Shown here: positions 19,559-31,131 of the stretch, piece by piece
How positions within the stretch are numbered: the first letter of the stretch is position 1
How the letters are laid out: each line of letters opens with the position of its first letter
Source of the DNA: Vibrio chagasii
GTDB lineage: Bacteria > Pseudomonadota > Gammaproteobacteria > Enterobacterales > Vibrionaceae
DNA length: 64,000 nucleotides
NCBI RefSeq assembly: GCF_024347355.1
Contig: NZ_AP025465.1
Location: 2,604,001 to 2,668,000, forward strand
Reading direction: 5' to 3'
Notes under the pieces: generated by a model
What the model saw: the letters and a program-made list of their open reading frames with translations, nothing else
Databases searched by the model: none
Told to the model about the DNA's origin: nothing
Translations under genes and position numbers: made by a program

Positions 19559-20317
19559 ATGTTACATATCAAAAGCATACCTGCATTTAACGACAATTAC
19601 ATCTGGCTGATTGAAAATAGCGATCGCCGTTGTGCTGTCGTCGACCCCGGCGATGCAGCTCCAGTATTAGAGTTCTTAGCACACCATGAGCTAACTTTAG
19701 ATGCAATCTTGATTACGCACCACCACCACGATCACATTGGTGGCGTTCCAGAGTTAGTTAGGCAATTCCCAGGTGTTGATGTTGTAGGCCCGAAGAATGA
19801 GCCTATCCCAACATTGACACACCCAGTGGATGATGGAGACCAACTGGAGTTGTTTGGCGAAGTATTCTTGGTTCTTGGGTTAAGCGGGCACACGGCGGGC
19901 CATATCGGTTACGTTGGTGATGCAAAGCTATTCTGTGGCGATGTACTGTTCTCAGCGGGCTGTGGTCGCATCATGGAAGGCACTCCGCAACAGATGTTTG
20001 ATGCATTAAATAAGATTACGGCGCTTCCTCAAGAAACCGAAGTCTATTGTGCACATGAGTACACAGCAGCCAATATCGCTTTCGCACTTGCAGTTGAGCC
20101 AGATAACCAACATTTGCAGCAATATCGCGACCAAGTGAACCGACTTCGCGCACAAAATAAGTCGACCATCCCCACAAATTTGAGACAAGAGAAGTTTGTG
20201 AACCCTTTCTTGCGCTACACCGAACCAAGTGTAGTGAAATCAGTATCTAATCGCACTGAACAGACCGATCCTTTGTCGGTATTTACCGCTTTACGTGCGT
20301 GGAAGAACGAATTTTAA
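19559..20317 (+). CDS. gloB: GloB hydroxyacylglutathione hydrolase (glyoxalase II)
   Basis: GloB hydrolyses S-D-lactoylglutathione to D-lactate and glutathione, the second step of methylglyoxal detoxification. I start it at ATG 19559 ([16 protein letters not shown], 252 residues), which has a GGAG ribosome-binding site and matches the family start; a longer in-frame upstream extension is antisense to the methyltransferase gene. The dinuclear metal motif THHHHDH is at residues 53-59. Other ligands are in [22 protein letters not shown] and YCAHEYT. The NPFLRY end is typical. Confidence 0.96.
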   Translation: MLHIKSIPAFNDNYIWLIENSDRRCAVVDPGDAAPVLEFLAHHELTLDAILITHHHHDHIGGVPELVRQFPGVDVVGPKNEPIPTLTHPVDDGDQLELFGEVFLVLGLSGHTAGHIGYVGDAKLFCGDVLFSAGCGRIMEGTPQQMFDALNKITALPQETEVYCAHEYTAANIAFALAVEPDNQHLQQYRDQVNRLRAQNKSTIPTNLRQEKFVNPFLRYTEPSVVKSVSNRTEQTDPLSVFTALRAWKNEF

Positions 20318-20387
20318 CAAATACAGACTTGTCACTTATAGGGAGTGGCAAGTATTATCATCGGCCGTTTATTAAAAAGGCTGTAGC

Positions 20388-21956
20388 ATGCGAGTTAAGT
20401 ACAGCTGGGCTTTGGTATTACTACTATCTGGTTGCCAATTAACTCAGTCAGAGAATCCAGACCAAGCTTCCGAGCAAACCAACACATCTCATACAGAAGT
20501 TTCTCAAGCGAACGTTTCACCTGAAGCGACCAAAGAAGAACAAAAAGTTGAAGCACCTGTCGTTACTCCACAAACACAAGAAGATGTTTGGAAACGTATT
20601 GCGATGCAACTTGAAATGGAAGTACCAGACCAAAAGAAGGTCGACTACTACCGAACTTGGTATCTAAAACACCCTAGTCATCTAAAAACCGTCTCCAAGC
20701 GAGCTGAGCCTTTCCTTTACTTGATCACCACCAAGATCGAAGAAAGAGACCTACCTTTAGAACTGGCATTGCTGCCGGTTGTTGAAAGCTCGTTCGACGC
20801 ATTTGCTTATTCTCACGGCAGTGCTGCTGGTCTATGGCAATTCCTCGCTGGCACGGGTAAAGACTACGGACTTGAGCAGAACTTCTGGTACGACGGCCGC
20901 CGTGATGTTGCCGCTTCAACCGATGCTGCGTTAGGTTTTCTAACCGACCTAAACAGACGTTTTGATGGCGACTGGCAACACGCAATCGCGGCATACAACA
21001 GTGGTGGTGGTCGTGTAAACAGCGCAATTCGTAAGAACAAGAAGCTTGGCAAACCAATCGACTTTTTCTCACTAGACCTGCCGAAAGAGACTAGCAGCTA
21101 CGTACCTAAACTGCTGGCACTGGCAGACGTAATTGCCAACCAAGAAAAGTACGGCATTGATATTCCTGCAATTCCAAACAAGCCAGTACTAACTCTAGTT
21201 AACCCAGAAGAGCAACTGGATTTAGCAATCGCAGCTAACTACGCAGGCATTCCAGTAAAAGAACTGCAAGGCTATAACCCTGCCTATAACCAGTGGGCGA
21301 CGGCACCAGAAAAACACCAACAATTACTGCTTCCCCTAGACTCAGTTGAAAAATTCAACAAAGAAGTCACGGCCAACAAAGGCAAAGGCATGAAGCTAGT
21401 ACGTTACAAGGTTCAATCTGGCGACAGCATCAGCGTACTGGCAAACAAATACAACACCACCAGCAAAGTGATTCGCTCAGCGAACGGTTTAACCAACAAC
21501 AACATTCGTATTGGTCAACATCTACTGATCCCAACCTCGACCAAAGACGATAAGACTTACGCACTCAGCGCTTCTAACCGCCTAGCAAGCACACAGTCAA
21601 AGAGTCGCGGTCAATATAAGCTAACCCACAAAGTAAAAAGTGGTGACAGCTTATGGACCATTGCGCGTGCCAATAAGGTATCTCACCAGTCACTAGCGAA
21701 GTGGAACGGTATGGGCCCACGCGACACGTTACGAGTTGGTCAAGAGTTGGTCATTTGGAAGAACGGTTCTGACGGTGCCATCATCCGAACTATCTTCTAT
21801 AGCGTAAGATCAGGTGACACAGTCAGCGGTATAGCATCAAAGTTCAAGGTAAAAAGTTCAGATGTTGTAAAATGGAACACTTTGCTGAACAAGAAATACT
21901 TACAGCCAGGACAAAAACTCAAGCTGTATGTTGATGTAACTAAGGTAAGTGTATGA
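20388..21956 (+). CDS. mltD: MltD membrane-bound lytic murein transglycosylase D
   Basis: MltD is an outer-membrane lipoprotein that cleaves peptidoglycan glycan strands to 1,6-anhydro ends. The lipobox LLSGC places the lipidated cysteine at C16. A low-complexity linker follows (17-65). The SLT-type catalytic domain spans about 100-260; the catalytic glutamate is E133 in VVESSFDAFAYS, followed by GAAGLWQF-like SAAGLWQF. Three LysM repeats lie at about 345-390, 412-456 and 472-517 and should bind peptidoglycan. The protein is 522 residues. The stop overlaps the next gene's ATG. Confidence 0.96.
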   Translation: MRVKYSWALVLLLSGCQLTQSENPDQASEQTNTSHTEVSQANVSPEATKEEQKVEAPVVTPQTQEDVWKRIAMQLEMEVPDQKKVDYYRTWYLKHPSHLKTVSKRAEPFLYLITTKIEERDLPLELALLPVVESSFDAFAYSHGSAAGLWQFLAGTGKDYGLEQNFWYDGRRDVAASTDAALGFLTDLNRRFDGDWQHAIAAYNSGGGRVNSAIRKNKKLGKPIDFFSLDLPKETSSYVPKLLALADVIANQEKYGIDIPAIPNKPVLTLVNPEEQLDLAIAANYAGIPVKELQGYNPAYNQWATAPEKHQQLLLPLDSVEKFNKEVTANKGKGMKLVRYKVQSGDSISVLANKYNTTSKVIRSANGLTNNNIRIGQHLLIPTSTKDDKTYALSASNRLASTQSKSRGQYKLTHKVKSGDSLWTIARANKVSHQSLAKWNGMGPRDTLRVGQELVIWKNGSDGAIIRTIFYSVRSGDTVSGIASKFKVKSSDVVKWNTLLNKKYLQPGQKLKLYVDVTKVSV

Positions 21957-22639
21957 ACCCGTCAAGTAACCCACTCGTCATGCTGTTGGATATATTCCGT
22001 TCACCAACAGCTTGTTTCTTAGCGCTTTATCAGCGAAGTGCTTGGGGATGGCAACCCTACGTCGTATTAATGCTCAGCCCATTTTTATTTTGGGGTGCTT
22101 ATTTTTCGAATGTAGATTTTGCTTGGTTAAGTGCTGAGCTATCTAAGCAATTAGCTCAAACAAACCCAGACCAGTTGGCGTTACTTGATAGTAATACTCT
22201 ACTTGCCAGTGAAATTATCAGCGATGTGTTTAGCCGCACGCTCACTATCGTTCTTTTGGCATTTTGGTTTAACCTTGCAACCAAACCAAGCCAACATCAG
22301 CATAGCTTTTGGCGATGGTTTGCAGCAGCATCAGTTATCATCTTCCCTGCAGTTTTAGGTGATATTGCGAGCTACGCAAGTCTAATCCTAAAGCACGGTC
22401 ATGTGATGAACTACGCCGCTGACTTGAACAGCTTAAACGGCTTAATCAAGTTGCCGCTTACAAGTGATTGGTCACAATTTGCTAGCTCTTTACCACTGCT
22501 ACTGCCTTGGTACATCGTACTTGGTTACGCAGCGGTATTAACGTGGACAGAGTTTGAGCGTGGACAATCACTGGTAATTTCAGGCTTGCCGTGGATTGGC
22601 TATTACCTAATCTGGGCTATCTACATTTTAGTTTCGTAG
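21953..22639 (+). CDS. Yip1-family inner-membrane protein
   Basis: This 228-residue protein has five to six hydrophobic segments (about 38-58, 88-115, 118-145, 175-200 and 208-228) and the layout of the bacterial Yip1/YIPF-like domain. The start ATG overlaps the mltD stop by 4 nt (ATGA), so the two genes are translationally coupled. No enzymatic motif is visible. The function is unknown; a link with MltD is only suggested by the overlap. Confidence 0.8.
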   Translation: MNPSSNPLVMLLDIFRSPTACFLALYQRSAWGWQPYVVLMLSPFLFWGAYFSNVDFAWLSAELSKQLAQTNPDQLALLDSNTLLASEIISDVFSRTLTIVLLAFWFNLATKPSQHQHSFWRWFAAASVIIFPAVLGDIASYASLILKHGHVMNYAADLNSLNGLIKLPLTSDWSQFASSLPLLLPWYIVLGYAAVLTWTEFERGQSLVISGLPWIGYYLIWAIYILVS

Positions 22640-22667
22640 ATAACCGTTACTGAGTCTTATCTTTACG

Positions 22668-23510
22668 CTATTTAGCCTTAAAAGTGACTAACATTGGATT
22701 ATGATCAGAAGCGTCCGTCATGGGCGCTTTTGCTTTTTCTACCTCTAGCCCACGATAAAATACATGGTCTAGCACTAACCCCGTTATGAACTGAGTGCGG
22801 TTATCAGGCTCAAAAGCGACCTCCGCCAAGCCTACCTTTTCCAATGCCTCTTTCAATACGGTAAAACGAGCCTCACTCCAGCTATTAAAGTCACCAGCAA
22901 AAATAACTGGCCCACGATACTTTTGTAGATTGTCGGTTAAGCTCTTGAGTTGAGCTTCATAATCTTCAGTACCAAAGGTAAAGTTCACAGCATGAATGTT
23001 GATCACCGCCAACTCCTCACCATTGCTCAACTTGTAACGGGACCATAGAGCAGACTTAGGTAACTGCAACCAAGGCTCTTCATGAGTATAAGCACAAGCC
23101 TCGATAGGCAAATGAGTCGCGAGGTTGAGCACACCAGCACTTTTTTCAAATGCCTCAAACGCATTGACTCGAGTACTTCCCCATTGGCCACTCGTTACCC
23201 ACTGACGAAGTCCATCCGTCATACTGGCTTCTTGCAGCAATACTAAATCGCTTCCCGCTATCAGCTTATTGAGTTCCGTCTGCCAATGACTGCGATTTTG
23301 CTTATAAATATTCCATACTGTGAGGCTTAAGCCGTCAGACACATCCAGCGCTTTAGGTTCAGAGTTTTGGTAGCAACTGTAGATGTCATTGCTGGTATTT
23401 GGAGAAGACGTAATAAGATTGGGCTTATTTGGGATCACGAAAATAAAGTGAAAACTAACAACAGCCAGTGTTATCAGTAATGTGATAACTATGATGGTTT
23501 TCTTGAACAT
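22668..23510 (-). CDS. yafD: YafD, endonuclease/exonuclease/phosphatase family (UPF0294)
   Basis: I start it at ATG 23510 (280 residues, MFKKTIIVITLLI), which begins with an N-terminal membrane helix; a longer in-frame extension runs into glnB's terminator and is not credible. The EEP fold is shown by LTVWNIYKQN, DLVLLQEAS (metal-binding glutamate), HAVNFTFG, FAGDFNSW (GDFN) and the final ASDHNPMLV (SDH catalytic motif). The name follows from similarity to E. coli YafD and location near mltD-gloB-rnhA-dnaQ. Its substrate is not known. The active domain would face the periplasm if the first helix is an anchor. Confidence 0.85.
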   Translation of the reverse strand: MFKKTIIVITLLITLAVVSFHFIFVIPNKPNLITSSPNTSNDIYSCYQNSEPKALDVSDGLSLTVWNIYKQNRSHWQTELNKLIAGSDLVLLQEASMTDGLRQWVTSGQWGSTRVNAFEAFEKSAGVLNLATHLPIEACAYTHEEPWLQLPKSALWSRYKLSNGEELAVINIHAVNFTFGTEDYEAQLKSLTDNLQKYRGPVIFAGDFNSWSEARFTVLKEALEKVGLAEVAFEPDNRTQFITGLVLDHVFYRGLEVEKAKAPMTDASDHNPMLVTFKAK

Positions 23511-23529
23511 AAAGCACCCTACCAGAAAT

Positions 23530-23558
23530 GAAAAAGGAGCGATAAACGCTCCTTTTAG
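23530..23558. terminator. terminator between yafD and glnB
   Basis: AAAAGGAGCG / CGCTCCTTTT with an ATAAA loop (23532-23556) follows glnB on the minus strand. Confidence 0.85.
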
Positions 23559-23571
23559 GGTAATAGTTTTT

Positions 23572-23919
<348 letters not shown>

Positions 23920-23970
23920 TTAAACTGTGCGAATGGCTCATTATCGGATAGCTATAGTAAACATTCAATG

Positions 23971-24000
23971 AAAAAAGCCAGAGCTTTAAAGCTCTGGCTC
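23971..24000. terminator. terminator of the cytochrome c gene
   Basis: AGCCAGAGCTTT AAAGCTCTGGCT is a perfect 12-bp inverted repeat (23976-23999), followed on the minus strand by a T6 run. It lies between the cytochrome gene and the glnB promoter. Confidence 0.9.
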
Positions 24001-24040
24001 GAAATTCATCGTATTGTTTAATCTGTGCTTTAAGAAGGGT

Positions 24041-24352
24041 TTACTTAAGGCTTGCGTAGTAAGCAGCTAAATTAGCAATATCTTCATCATTGAGCATTGA
24101 AGCTTGAGCCTGCATTACAGCAGCCAAACCGCCGGTGCGCTGGCCGTTCTTATATGCGTTGATTGATGAAGCAATGTATTGCTCGTTTTGACCTTTAAGG
24201 TTTGGGTAACCCGGGATCACTGCGATACCGTCAGCACCGTGACAAGCTGCACATACTGCTGCTTTTGCTTGTCCTGCAGCAACATCACCTGCCAGAGCGT
24301 TACCACTCAATAGTCCAAGTCCAAGAACTAATCCTAGTGTAATTTTCTTCAT
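24041..24352 (-). CDS. periplasmic class I c-type cytochrome
   Basis: This 103-residue protein starts at ATG 24352 behind a TGGAA ribosome-binding site. It has a signal peptide ([21 protein letters not shown]) and one heme-binding CAACH motif. The methionine ligand is probably in the ASMLNDEDI region, and the GYPNLKGQ segment is typical of cytochrome c553/c4-half proteins. It likely shuttles electrons in the periplasm. The specific partner cannot be told from the sequence. Confidence 0.92.
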   Translation of the reverse strand: MKKITLGLVLGLGLLSGNALAGDVAAGQAKAAVCAACHGADGIAVIPGYPNLKGQNEQYIASSINAYKNGQRTGGLAAVMQAQASMLNDEDIANLAAYYASLK

Positions 24353-24410
24353 TGCATATTCCATTAATTATTTTTATTAAAGTGACATAGAATTGTGACA
24401 CAAACTTTTT

Positions 24411-25742
24411 CTAGTTGCTCCAAAGCGCTTCACAATCTTGACCATCGTAGTTTTTATCTACGAATAATCCTAAAACAGCGATCACTCGATCACCATCCAT
24501 TAATATAGGCGTTCTGCGCCTCAGCCAGCTAGGCACTTGGTACTCTTGAAACAGCTTCTTGAGCTTCCTGCTATGTCCACGCCCAACTGGGTGCGCCGAT
24601 AAACCTTCAGGATTAAAGGTAACACGTAATACCGCGTTTTGGTCTGGTAAACTGAACGTTTGTACCCGACGACCAGGTTCGGATTCAGATACCCCTGCGT
24701 GTAAGCTTACATCTCCCAAGCCATCAGGCAGAAGCAACTTTCCGCCAACAGCAATATCACCTTGCCAGCCCGATAGATCTTTAATCTCTCGAACCAAATA
24801 GAGTTTTTGATTAAAACGCCTAACTTCAACGTCGTTTAACACCAGTTTAGGGTTAGCATCATGCTGAGCACACGCTACTTCCTCCCAGATAAGCTGGAGT
24901 TGCTTTTGGCTCGGCATCGCTTGCTGGCAATGACCTAACCACATTCTCAACAAGCGCGCTCTTAGTAAAGCAGATTGCTCAGATAAAACCTCTATGCTCA
25001 AGCTCTGGTCATCACCGAGGGCTTGTTGCAAGTGAGAAGCTAATAGCTCATCTAGCAACATCTCTTGCTCGGCACAGAGCTGAGCGCTGCGACTGACAGA
25101 CTCTCGAAAACTGGGCCAACGCTCGGTCAGCACCGGAGTCACTTGGTGGCGAATAAAGTTACGGTCGAAACGCACATCCTGATTACTTTCATCTTCAACC
25201 CAAGTTAACCCCATACGGCGAGCGAACGCTTCAATCTCTGCTCTGGTCACAGACAGCATAGGACGAACAATATAAGCACCTGAAAATGGCATCACTTTCG
25301 CCATCGATGAGAGGCCTTTAGGACCACTGCCGCGCTTTAACGCTAATAGAAAAGTCTCGACTTGATCATCGACGTGTTGCCCAGTAACCAGCACATCCCC
25401 TTGTCGCAGATGCGATTTGAAGGCGTTATATCTGGCGTCTCGAGCGAGCTTTTCAATACTTTCACCACTATGAACATCCAGTGAGACACGCTCCACTACC
25501 AAAGGCACTGACAAATCATCACACCACGCTTGGCATTGCTCAGCCCAGAGGTCCGCATTATCACTCAAGCCATGATGAACATGGATTGCCTGACAATCGA
25601 TGCCATGAGTTTTGGCGTAATGCGCAGCTAACTCCAACAACACACGTGAATCAACCCCACCACTAAAGGCAACCACCAGCCGCTTAGGCTTGATTGCGCT
25701 TTGGTCAAATACAGAGGTAAACGTTTCGATTAAGTGAGTCAT
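24411..25742 (-). CDS. tilS: TilS tRNA(Ile)-lysidine synthetase
   Basis: TilS converts C34 of the CAU anticodon of a minor tRNA-Ile to lysidine with ATP and lysine, so that it reads AUA. The 443-residue protein has the N-type ATP pyrophosphatase loop VVAFSGGVDSRVL near residue 25, GQHVDDQVETFLLALKRGSG, and DESNQDVRFDRNFIR. C-terminal domains cover residues about 215-440 (VGRGHSRKLKKLFQEYQVPSWLR). It is last in the minus-strand cluster, downstream of accA, as in E. coli. A strong terminator sits between accA and tilS. Confidence 0.95.
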   Translation of the reverse strand: MTHLIETFTSVFDQSAIKPKRLVVAFSGGVDSRVLLELAAHYAKTHGIDCQAIHVHHGLSDNADLWAEQCQAWCDDLSVPLVVERVSLDVHSGESIEKLARDARYNAFKSHLRQGDVLVTGQHVDDQVETFLLALKRGSGPKGLSSMAKVMPFSGAYIVRPMLSVTRAEIEAFARRMGLTWVEDESNQDVRFDRNFIRHQVTPVLTERWPSFRESVSRSAQLCAEQEMLLDELLASHLQQALGDDQSLSIEVLSEQSALLRARLLRMWLGHCQQAMPSQKQLQLIWEEVACAQHDANPKLVLNDVEVRRFNQKLYLVREIKDLSGWQGDIAVGGKLLLPDGLGDVSLHAGVSESEPGRRVQTFSLPDQNAVLRVTFNPEGLSAHPVGRGHSRKLKKLFQEYQVPSWLRRRTPILMDGDRVIAVLGLFVDKNYDGQDCEALWSN

Positions 25743-25788
25743 GAGGCTTAATGAACCAAGAAGGTGTTTGAAAGGTAATATTTAAATA

Positions 25789-25824
25789 ATAAAAAAGGGT
25801 TGGCACTGAGTCCAACCCTTTCAT
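25789..25824. terminator. terminator between accA and tilS
   Basis: AAAGGGTTGG / CCAACCCTTT around an 8-nt loop has A-rich flanks, and on the minus strand a T6 run follows. It should end accA transcription, so tilS needs read-through or its own promoter. Confidence 0.85.
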
Positions 25825-25865
25825 CATCTTGTTACATAAAGTCCGCCTTCGAATAAGGCAGCTTA

Positions 25866-26825
25866 TCAGCAGTAACCGTAGCTCATTAGACGCTGGTAAC
25901 GACGCTCAAGAAGCGTTTCGTTATCAAACTGCTCTAGCTCTTCTAGCTGTTTCACTAGCATGTCTTTCATGTTCTGAGCTGTTTGCACTGGATCACGGTG
26001 TGCGCCACCTAGCGGCTCAGGGATGATCTCGTCGATAAGCTCAAGCTCTTTAAGACGAGGAGCAATTAGGCCCATCGCTTCAGCAGCTTGTGGTGCTTTA
26101 TCTGAATCGCGCCATAGGATTGAAGCACAACCTTCTGGAGAGATTACTGAGTACGTAGAGTACTGAAGCATGTTCACGTAGTCACCAACACCAATCGCTA
26201 GTGCACCACCAGAACCGCCTTCACCCACAACGTTACAGATCACAGGAACAGAAAGACCTGCCATAACCTTAAGGTTTTTAGCGATAGCTTCAGACTGGCC
26301 ACGTTCTTCAGCGCCAACACCTGGGTATGCACCAGCCGTATCGATGAAAGTAATGATAGGCATGTTGAAACGCTCAGCGGTTTCCATTAGGCGAAGTGCC
26401 TTACGGTAACCCTCTGGCTTTGGCATACCAAAGTTACGAATCACTTTCTCTTTAGTTTCGCGACCTTTCTGGTGACCAATAACCATAACAGGACGGCCAT
26501 TTAGACGAGCCATACCACCCACAATTGCTTTGTCATCAGCGTAAGCGCGATCGCCCGCCATCTCTTCAAACTCTGTGAATGCATGCTCCAGGTAATCTTT
26601 TGTGTAAGGACGTTGTGGGTGACGAGCAAGTTGAGCAACCTGCCATGCACCTAAGTCGCTAAAGATTTTCTGTTTAAGCTCTAAGCTTTTTTTCTCTAGT
26701 TGTTCGATTTCTTTGTCTAGATCTACCGCTGTGTCACCACCGTGACGCGAAACGTCACGTAGCGCTTCGATTTTTGCTTCAAGTTCAGCGATAGGCTTTT
26801 CAAATTCTAGAAAGTTCAGGCTCAT
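25866..26825 (-). CDS. accA: AccA acetyl-CoA carboxylase carboxyltransferase alpha subunit
   Basis: AccA with AccD transfers the carboxyl group from carboxybiotin to acetyl-CoA to give malonyl-CoA, the first step of fatty-acid synthesis. The 319 residues match the usual length and begin [22 protein letters not shown]. Conserved parts are [70 protein letters not shown] and [13 protein letters not shown]. It follows dnaE by 45 nt on the minus strand, as in E. coli. Confidence 0.97.
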   Translation of the reverse strand: MSLNFLEFEKPIAELEAKIEALRDVSRHGGDTAVDLDKEIEQLEKKSLELKQKIFSDLGAWQVAQLARHPQRPYTKDYLEHAFTEFEEMAGDRAYADDKAIVGGMARLNGRPVMVIGHQKGRETKEKVIRNFGMPKPEGYRKALRLMETAERFNMPIITFIDTAGAYPGVGAEERGQSEAIAKNLKVMAGLSVPVICNVVGEGGSGGALAIGVGDYVNMLQYSTYSVISPEGCASILWRDSDKAPQAAEAMGLIAPRLKELELIDEIIPEPLGGAHRDPVQTAQNMKDMLVKQLEELEQFDNETLLERRYQRLMSYGYC

Positions 26826-26870
26826 CTATGAATCCTTGTTGATTCAGCTCCGCACTTGCGAAGCTAAATT

Positions 26871-29800
26871 TTAGTTAAATTCGAGTTCTACTTGGCTATT
26901 TCCAAGCAGCTGTTTTAATTCGTCTAGTAATGTATCACTTGGCGTCACGCGCCATTCTGTGCCCAATGTTAACCGCGCTCTAGCGTCGGCACGCTGGTAG
27001 TATACATTGACTGGGACCGTTCCGGCTCTATAAGGTTCTAAGATTTGACTAAATCGTTCAAAAAATTGACCATTAATTTGGGATTCATCGATAGATATCG
27101 ATACCCCACGAGCATATTTTTCACGGGCGCTTCCTAAGTCCATGACCTCGCGCGCGGACATTTTAAGCCCACCGTTGAAGTCATCAAAGCTGACCTGTCC
27201 AGAAACGACCACAATTTTGTCTTTTTCGAGCAATTCTGCGTAACGATCGAGCGCATCTGAGAACAACATCACTTCCATACGCCCAGATCGATCGTCGATG
27301 GTCATCAAACCGATTCGAGTACCACGCTTGGTAGTCATTACTCGTGCTGCTATCACCAAACCAGCAATGGTTAATGATTGATCACGGCGTGTTGGCGTCG
27401 CGTCTTTCAAACGGCAGCTGGTGTATTTCGCTAACTCTTTGATGTAAGCGTTAACCGGGTGACCCGTCAGGTATAAACCTAGCGTTTCGCGTTCACCTTC
27501 GAGCCAAACCTTTTCTGGCCATCTTGGTACTTGGGTGTACTTGTGCTCGACTTCTTCCGGAGCATCCGTCAATACACCAAACATATCCGATTGCCCAAAG
27601 GACTCGGCATGGTGATATTGGCTTGCTGCTTTAACCGCATCAGCCAATGAAGCCATCATCGCTGCACGGTGAGGGCCTAATCTATCTAACGCACCCGATA
27701 GAATCAACTTTTCGATAACACGCTTGTTAACTTTCTTTAAATCGATACGAGCACAGAAGTCGAATAAATCTTTGAAGTAACCGCCCTTATTTCGCGCTTC
27801 AATGATCGCTTCAATCGGGCCTTCACCTACCCCTTTAATCGCGCCGATGCCGTAAACGATCGCACCGTCGTCATCAACATTAAATCGGTAGAGGCCAGAG
27901 TTTATATCAGGCGGCAGTAGTTTGAGCTTCATACGGAAACACTCATCAACAAGGCCAATAACCTTCTCGGTGTTATCCATATCCGCCGTCATTACCGCGG
28001 CCATAAACTCTGCAGGATAGTGTGTTTTCAGCCACAGCGTTTGGTAAGAAACCAATGCGTACGCAGCTGAGTGCGATTTGTTAAAGCCGTAGCCCGCAAA
28101 CTTTTCTACCAAGTCGAAGATCTTCATGGCCAGCTCGCCATCAACACCGTTGGCTTCTGCACCTTCTTTGAAGGTACCACGCTGTTTAGCCATCTCTTCT
28201 GGCTTTTTCTTACCCATCGCACGACGCAGCATATCCGCTCCACCCAGCGTATAACCCGCTAGGATCTGTGCAATTTGCATTACCTGCTCTTGGTAAAGGA
28301 TGATGCCATAGGTTGGTTCTAACGTGTCTTTTAGCGATTCATGTTGCCATGTTTCATCTGGGTAAGAGACGGCTTCTCGACCGTGTTTACGGTCGATAAA
28401 GTTATCTACCATGCCCGATTGCAACGGACCCGGACGGAACAAGGCTACCAATGCGATGATATCTTCGAAACAGTCAGGCTGAAGACGTTTGATCAAGTCT
28501 TTCATACCGCGTGATTCCAGCTGGAATACCGCAGTGGTTTCAGAGTTTTGTAGTAGGTTGAACGACGCTTGATCATCCAGAGGGATAGATTCGATACGAA
28601 CTGGCTCTTTGCCTTCTTTCTTCAAGCGTGGGTTTACTAGGCCCAACGCCCAGTCAATGATTGTCAGGGTACGTAGACCCAAGAAGTCAAACTTAACCAA
28701 GCCAGCGGTTTCAACGTCATTCTTATCGAATTGCGTAACCGGGAAGTTACCTTCGGCATCGGCATAGATAGGTGCGAAGTCCGTGATCGTAGTTGGTGAG
28801 ATTACAACACCACCCGCGTGTTTACCGGCGTTTCGCGTACAACCTTCTAAGATGCGACACTTATCGATCAGTTCGCGAACCTCTTCATCACCATCGTAAA
28901 GCTCTGGCAATGCAGGCTCGGCAAGAAAGGCTTTCTCTAGTGTCATACCCGGATCTGGCGGTACAAGCTTAGAAATACGGTCGACGAAACCAAACGGGTG
29001 ACCGAGTACACGGCCTACATCACGGATTACCGCTTTTGCCGCCATGGTACCAAAGGTGATGATCTGAGATACCGCATCACGACCATACATTTCTGCAACG
29101 TGATCAATTACTTGGTCACGCTTATCCATACAGAAGTCGATATCGAAATCGGGCATCGAGACACGTTCTGGGTTCAAGAAACGTTCGAATAGTAGATCGT
29201 ATTCAAGTGGATCGAGATCGGTGATATCCAATGCGTATGCCACTAAGGAACCCGCACCCGAACCACGACCAGGGCCTACTGGTACATCGTTATCTTTAGA
29301 CCACTGGATGAACTCCATTACGATCAAGAAGTAACCCGGGAACCCCATGTTGTTAACAACTTCAAGTTCGACTTTAAGGCGCTCATCGTACTCAGGACGG
29401 CGCTCGGCTCGAACTTGCTCATCTGGGAACAAGAATGCTAGACGACGCTCAAGACCTTCTTCTGATTTCTTAATCAAGAAGTCTTCGATCGCTAAGCCTT
29501 CGGTCGGGAAGTTAGGGAGGAAGTACTCACCAAGACGAACAGTAACGTTACAACGCTTAGCAATCTCTACGCTGTTTTCAAGCGCTTCTGGGATATCGGA
29601 GAACAGCTCACACATCTCTTCTTCACTACGAAGATACTGTTGTGCGCTGTAGTTTTTAGGGCGACGTGGATCGACCATGGTGTAACCATCGTGGATCGCT
29701 ACGCGGATTTCATGGGCATCAAACAAATCTTCGTTTAAGAACACTACTTCATTGGTTGCCACAACCGGTAAGTCTTGTTGTTCAGCAAGCTCTAATGCGA

Positions 29801-30350
29801 AATGCAGGTAAGACTCTTCATCGGCACGCCCGGTACGAATCAGCTCTAAGTAAAAGCGATCGGGGAAGTGAGTTTTGTAAAACTCGACACTACTCGCGAC
29901 CAGATCACGGTTACCTTTCAGCAATGCCTTACCGATCTCGCCTTCTTTGGCGCCAGATAAGATAATCAACCCCTCAGCGTTTTCGATTAACCACTCTTTA
30001 TCGATCACAGGTTGATGCTGTATGTGACCACGCAAGTAAGCTTTTGAAATCAGCAAGGTAAGGTTGTTATAACCTTTGTTATCAGATGCTAAAACCGTCA
30101 GTTTCGTCAGCTCATCTCCAAATTCTGGAGATTGCATCAAAAAATCAGCACCAATAATTGGTTTAACCCCACACCCATGGGCAGTACCGTAAAATTTCAC
30201 CAAACCACATAGGTTAGTGAAGTCGGTAAGTGCTAGGGCGGGCATACCCATTTCAGCGACTTTCTTAACTAACGGTGGCACCTTAGACAGGCCATCCACC
30301 ATAGAAAAGTCACTGTGTACGCGTAGGTGAACAAATTTTGGATCTGACAT
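26871..30350 (-). CDS. dnaE: DnaE, DNA polymerase III alpha subunit
   Basis: DnaE is the replicative polymerase. The 1,159-residue protein has an N-terminal PHP domain (about 1-270, [12 protein letters not shown]), the family C polymerase core with catalytic aspartates in [13 protein letters not shown] (near residue 400) and the following region, and a palm-fingers segment [26 protein letters not shown] clamp-binding segment is expected at about 920 (FGQSDMFG). The C-terminal OB-fold lies at about 990-1070. It works with DnaQ, which is also encoded here. Its place between rnhB and accA matches E. coli. Confidence 0.97.
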   Translation of the reverse strand: MSDPKFVHLRVHSDFSMVDGLSKVPPLVKKVAEMGMPALALTDFTNLCGLVKFYGTAHGCGVKPIIGADFLMQSPEFGDELTKLTVLASDNKGYNNLTLLISKAYLRGHIQHQPVIDKEWLIENAEGLIILSGAKEGEIGKALLKGNRDLVASSVEFYKTHFPDRFYLELIRTGRADEESYLHFALELAEQQDLPVVATNEVVFLNEDLFDAHEIRVAIHDGYTMVDPRRPKNYSAQQYLRSEEEMCELFSDIPEALENSVEIAKRCNVTVRLGEYFLPNFPTEGLAIEDFLIKKSEEGLERRLAFLFPDEQVRAERRPEYDERLKVELEVVNNMGFPGYFLIVMEFIQWSKDNDVPVGPGRGSGAGSLVAYALDITDLDPLEYDLLFERFLNPERVSMPDFDIDFCMDKRDQVIDHVAEMYGRDAVSQIITFGTMAAKAVIRDVGRVLGHPFGFVDRISKLVPPDPGMTLEKAFLAEPALPELYDGDEEVRELIDKCRILEGCTRNAGKHAGGVVISPTTITDFAPIYADAEGNFPVTQFDKNDVETAGLVKFDFLGLRTLTIIDWALGLVNPRLKKEGKEPVRIESIPLDDQASFNLLQNSETTAVFQLESRGMKDLIKRLQPDCFEDIIALVALFRPGPLQSGMVDNFIDRKHGREAVSYPDETWQHESLKDTLEPTYGIILYQEQVMQIAQILAGYTLGGADMLRRAMGKKKPEEMAKQRGTFKEGAEANGVDGELAMKIFDLVEKFAGYGFNKSHSAAYALVSYQTLWLKTHYPAEFMAAVMTADMDNTEKVIGLVDECFRMKLKLLPPDINSGLYRFNVDDDGAIVYGIGAIKGVGEGPIEAIIEARNKGGYFKDLFDFCARIDLKKVNKRVIEKLILSGALDRLGPHRAAMMASLADAVKAASQYHHAESFGQSDMFGVLTDAPEEVEHKYTQVPRWPEKVWLEGERETLGLYLTGHPVNAYIKELAKYTSCRLKDATPTRRDQSLTIAGLVIAARVMTTKRGTRIGLMTIDDRSGRMEVMLFSDALDRYAELLEKDKIVVVSGQVSFDDFNGGLKMSAREVMDLGSAREKYARGVSISIDESQINGQFFERFSQILEPYRAGTVPVNVYYQRADARARLTLGTEWRVTPSDTLLDELKQLLGNSQVELEFN

Positions 30351-30462
30351 TATTTTTCCTGAGTTCTAGACCGGAGCCTAGGATTACAACTGAGTGTATT
30401 CTATTTTTTTCTATTGCTAGTAAGCAAATTTATTCGAAGATCAACGCTTATCTGTGTAGCAC

Positions 30463-31083
30463 TTAATCAATGCCTAAAATACGTTTTACTGGCTTAAAGC
30501 TCTTACGGTAGTGCTCGGTAACACCGTGCTTTTCAATTGCCTCGAAATGCGCCTTGGTCGGGTAACCTTTGTGCTTAGCAAAACCAAACTCCGGATGAAG
30601 CTTATCAAGCTCTTCCATCTCTTGGTCACGGACGACTTTAGCGATAATAGAGGCGGCACTGATTTCAGCGACGCGTAAATCTCCTTTAACCACTGCAATA
30701 CCGGCCATTGGCAATTCAGGTACACGGTTGCCATCAATCAAAGCCATATCAGGCTGAACACTTAACCCAGCAATCGCACGCTGCATCGCAACCATAGTCG
30801 CTTGTAGAATATTGAGTTCATCAATTTCTTGCGGTGAACAACGGCCCACAGACCATGCCAATGCTTTTTCTTTAATTTCAGGAAGCAGGGCAAGGCGCTT
30901 TTTCTCAGACAGTTTCTTTGAGTCGTTCAGGCCTTCAATTGGATTATTCGGGTCTAGGATAACTGCAGCTGTCACTACATCACCAACCAATGGTCCACGC
31001 CCTACTTCATCGACGCCAGCAAATAGCTGGTAGCCTTGAGGGTATTCGAAAGGTGGAAGCTCTTTTTTCTCTTTTACTGCCAT
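30463..31083 (-). CDS. rnhB: RnhB ribonuclease HII
   Basis: RNase HII removes single misincorporated ribonucleotides and RNA-DNA hybrids. The catalytic acids are visible: D25 and E26 in [12 protein letters not shown]117 in ALIDGN, and a fourth acid in AKVVRDQEM. The protein is 206 residues, with a short charged N-terminal extension ([16 protein letters not shown]). It lies between lpxB and dnaE, as in E. coli. Confidence 0.96.
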   Translation of the reverse strand: MAVKEKKELPPFEYPQGYQLFAGVDEVGRGPLVGDVVTAAVILDPNNPIEGLNDSKKLSEKKRLALLPEIKEKALAWSVGRCSPQEIDELNILQATMVAMQRAIAGLSVQPDMALIDGNRVPELPMAGIAVVKGDLRVAEISAASIIAKVVRDQEMEELDKLHPEFGFAKHKGYPTKAHFEAIEKHGVTEHYRKSFKPVKRILGID

Positions 31084-31131
31084 GACAATTCTCTTTGTAA
31101 CTTTTAAGCCCGTGCCTTTGAAACTAGCACG

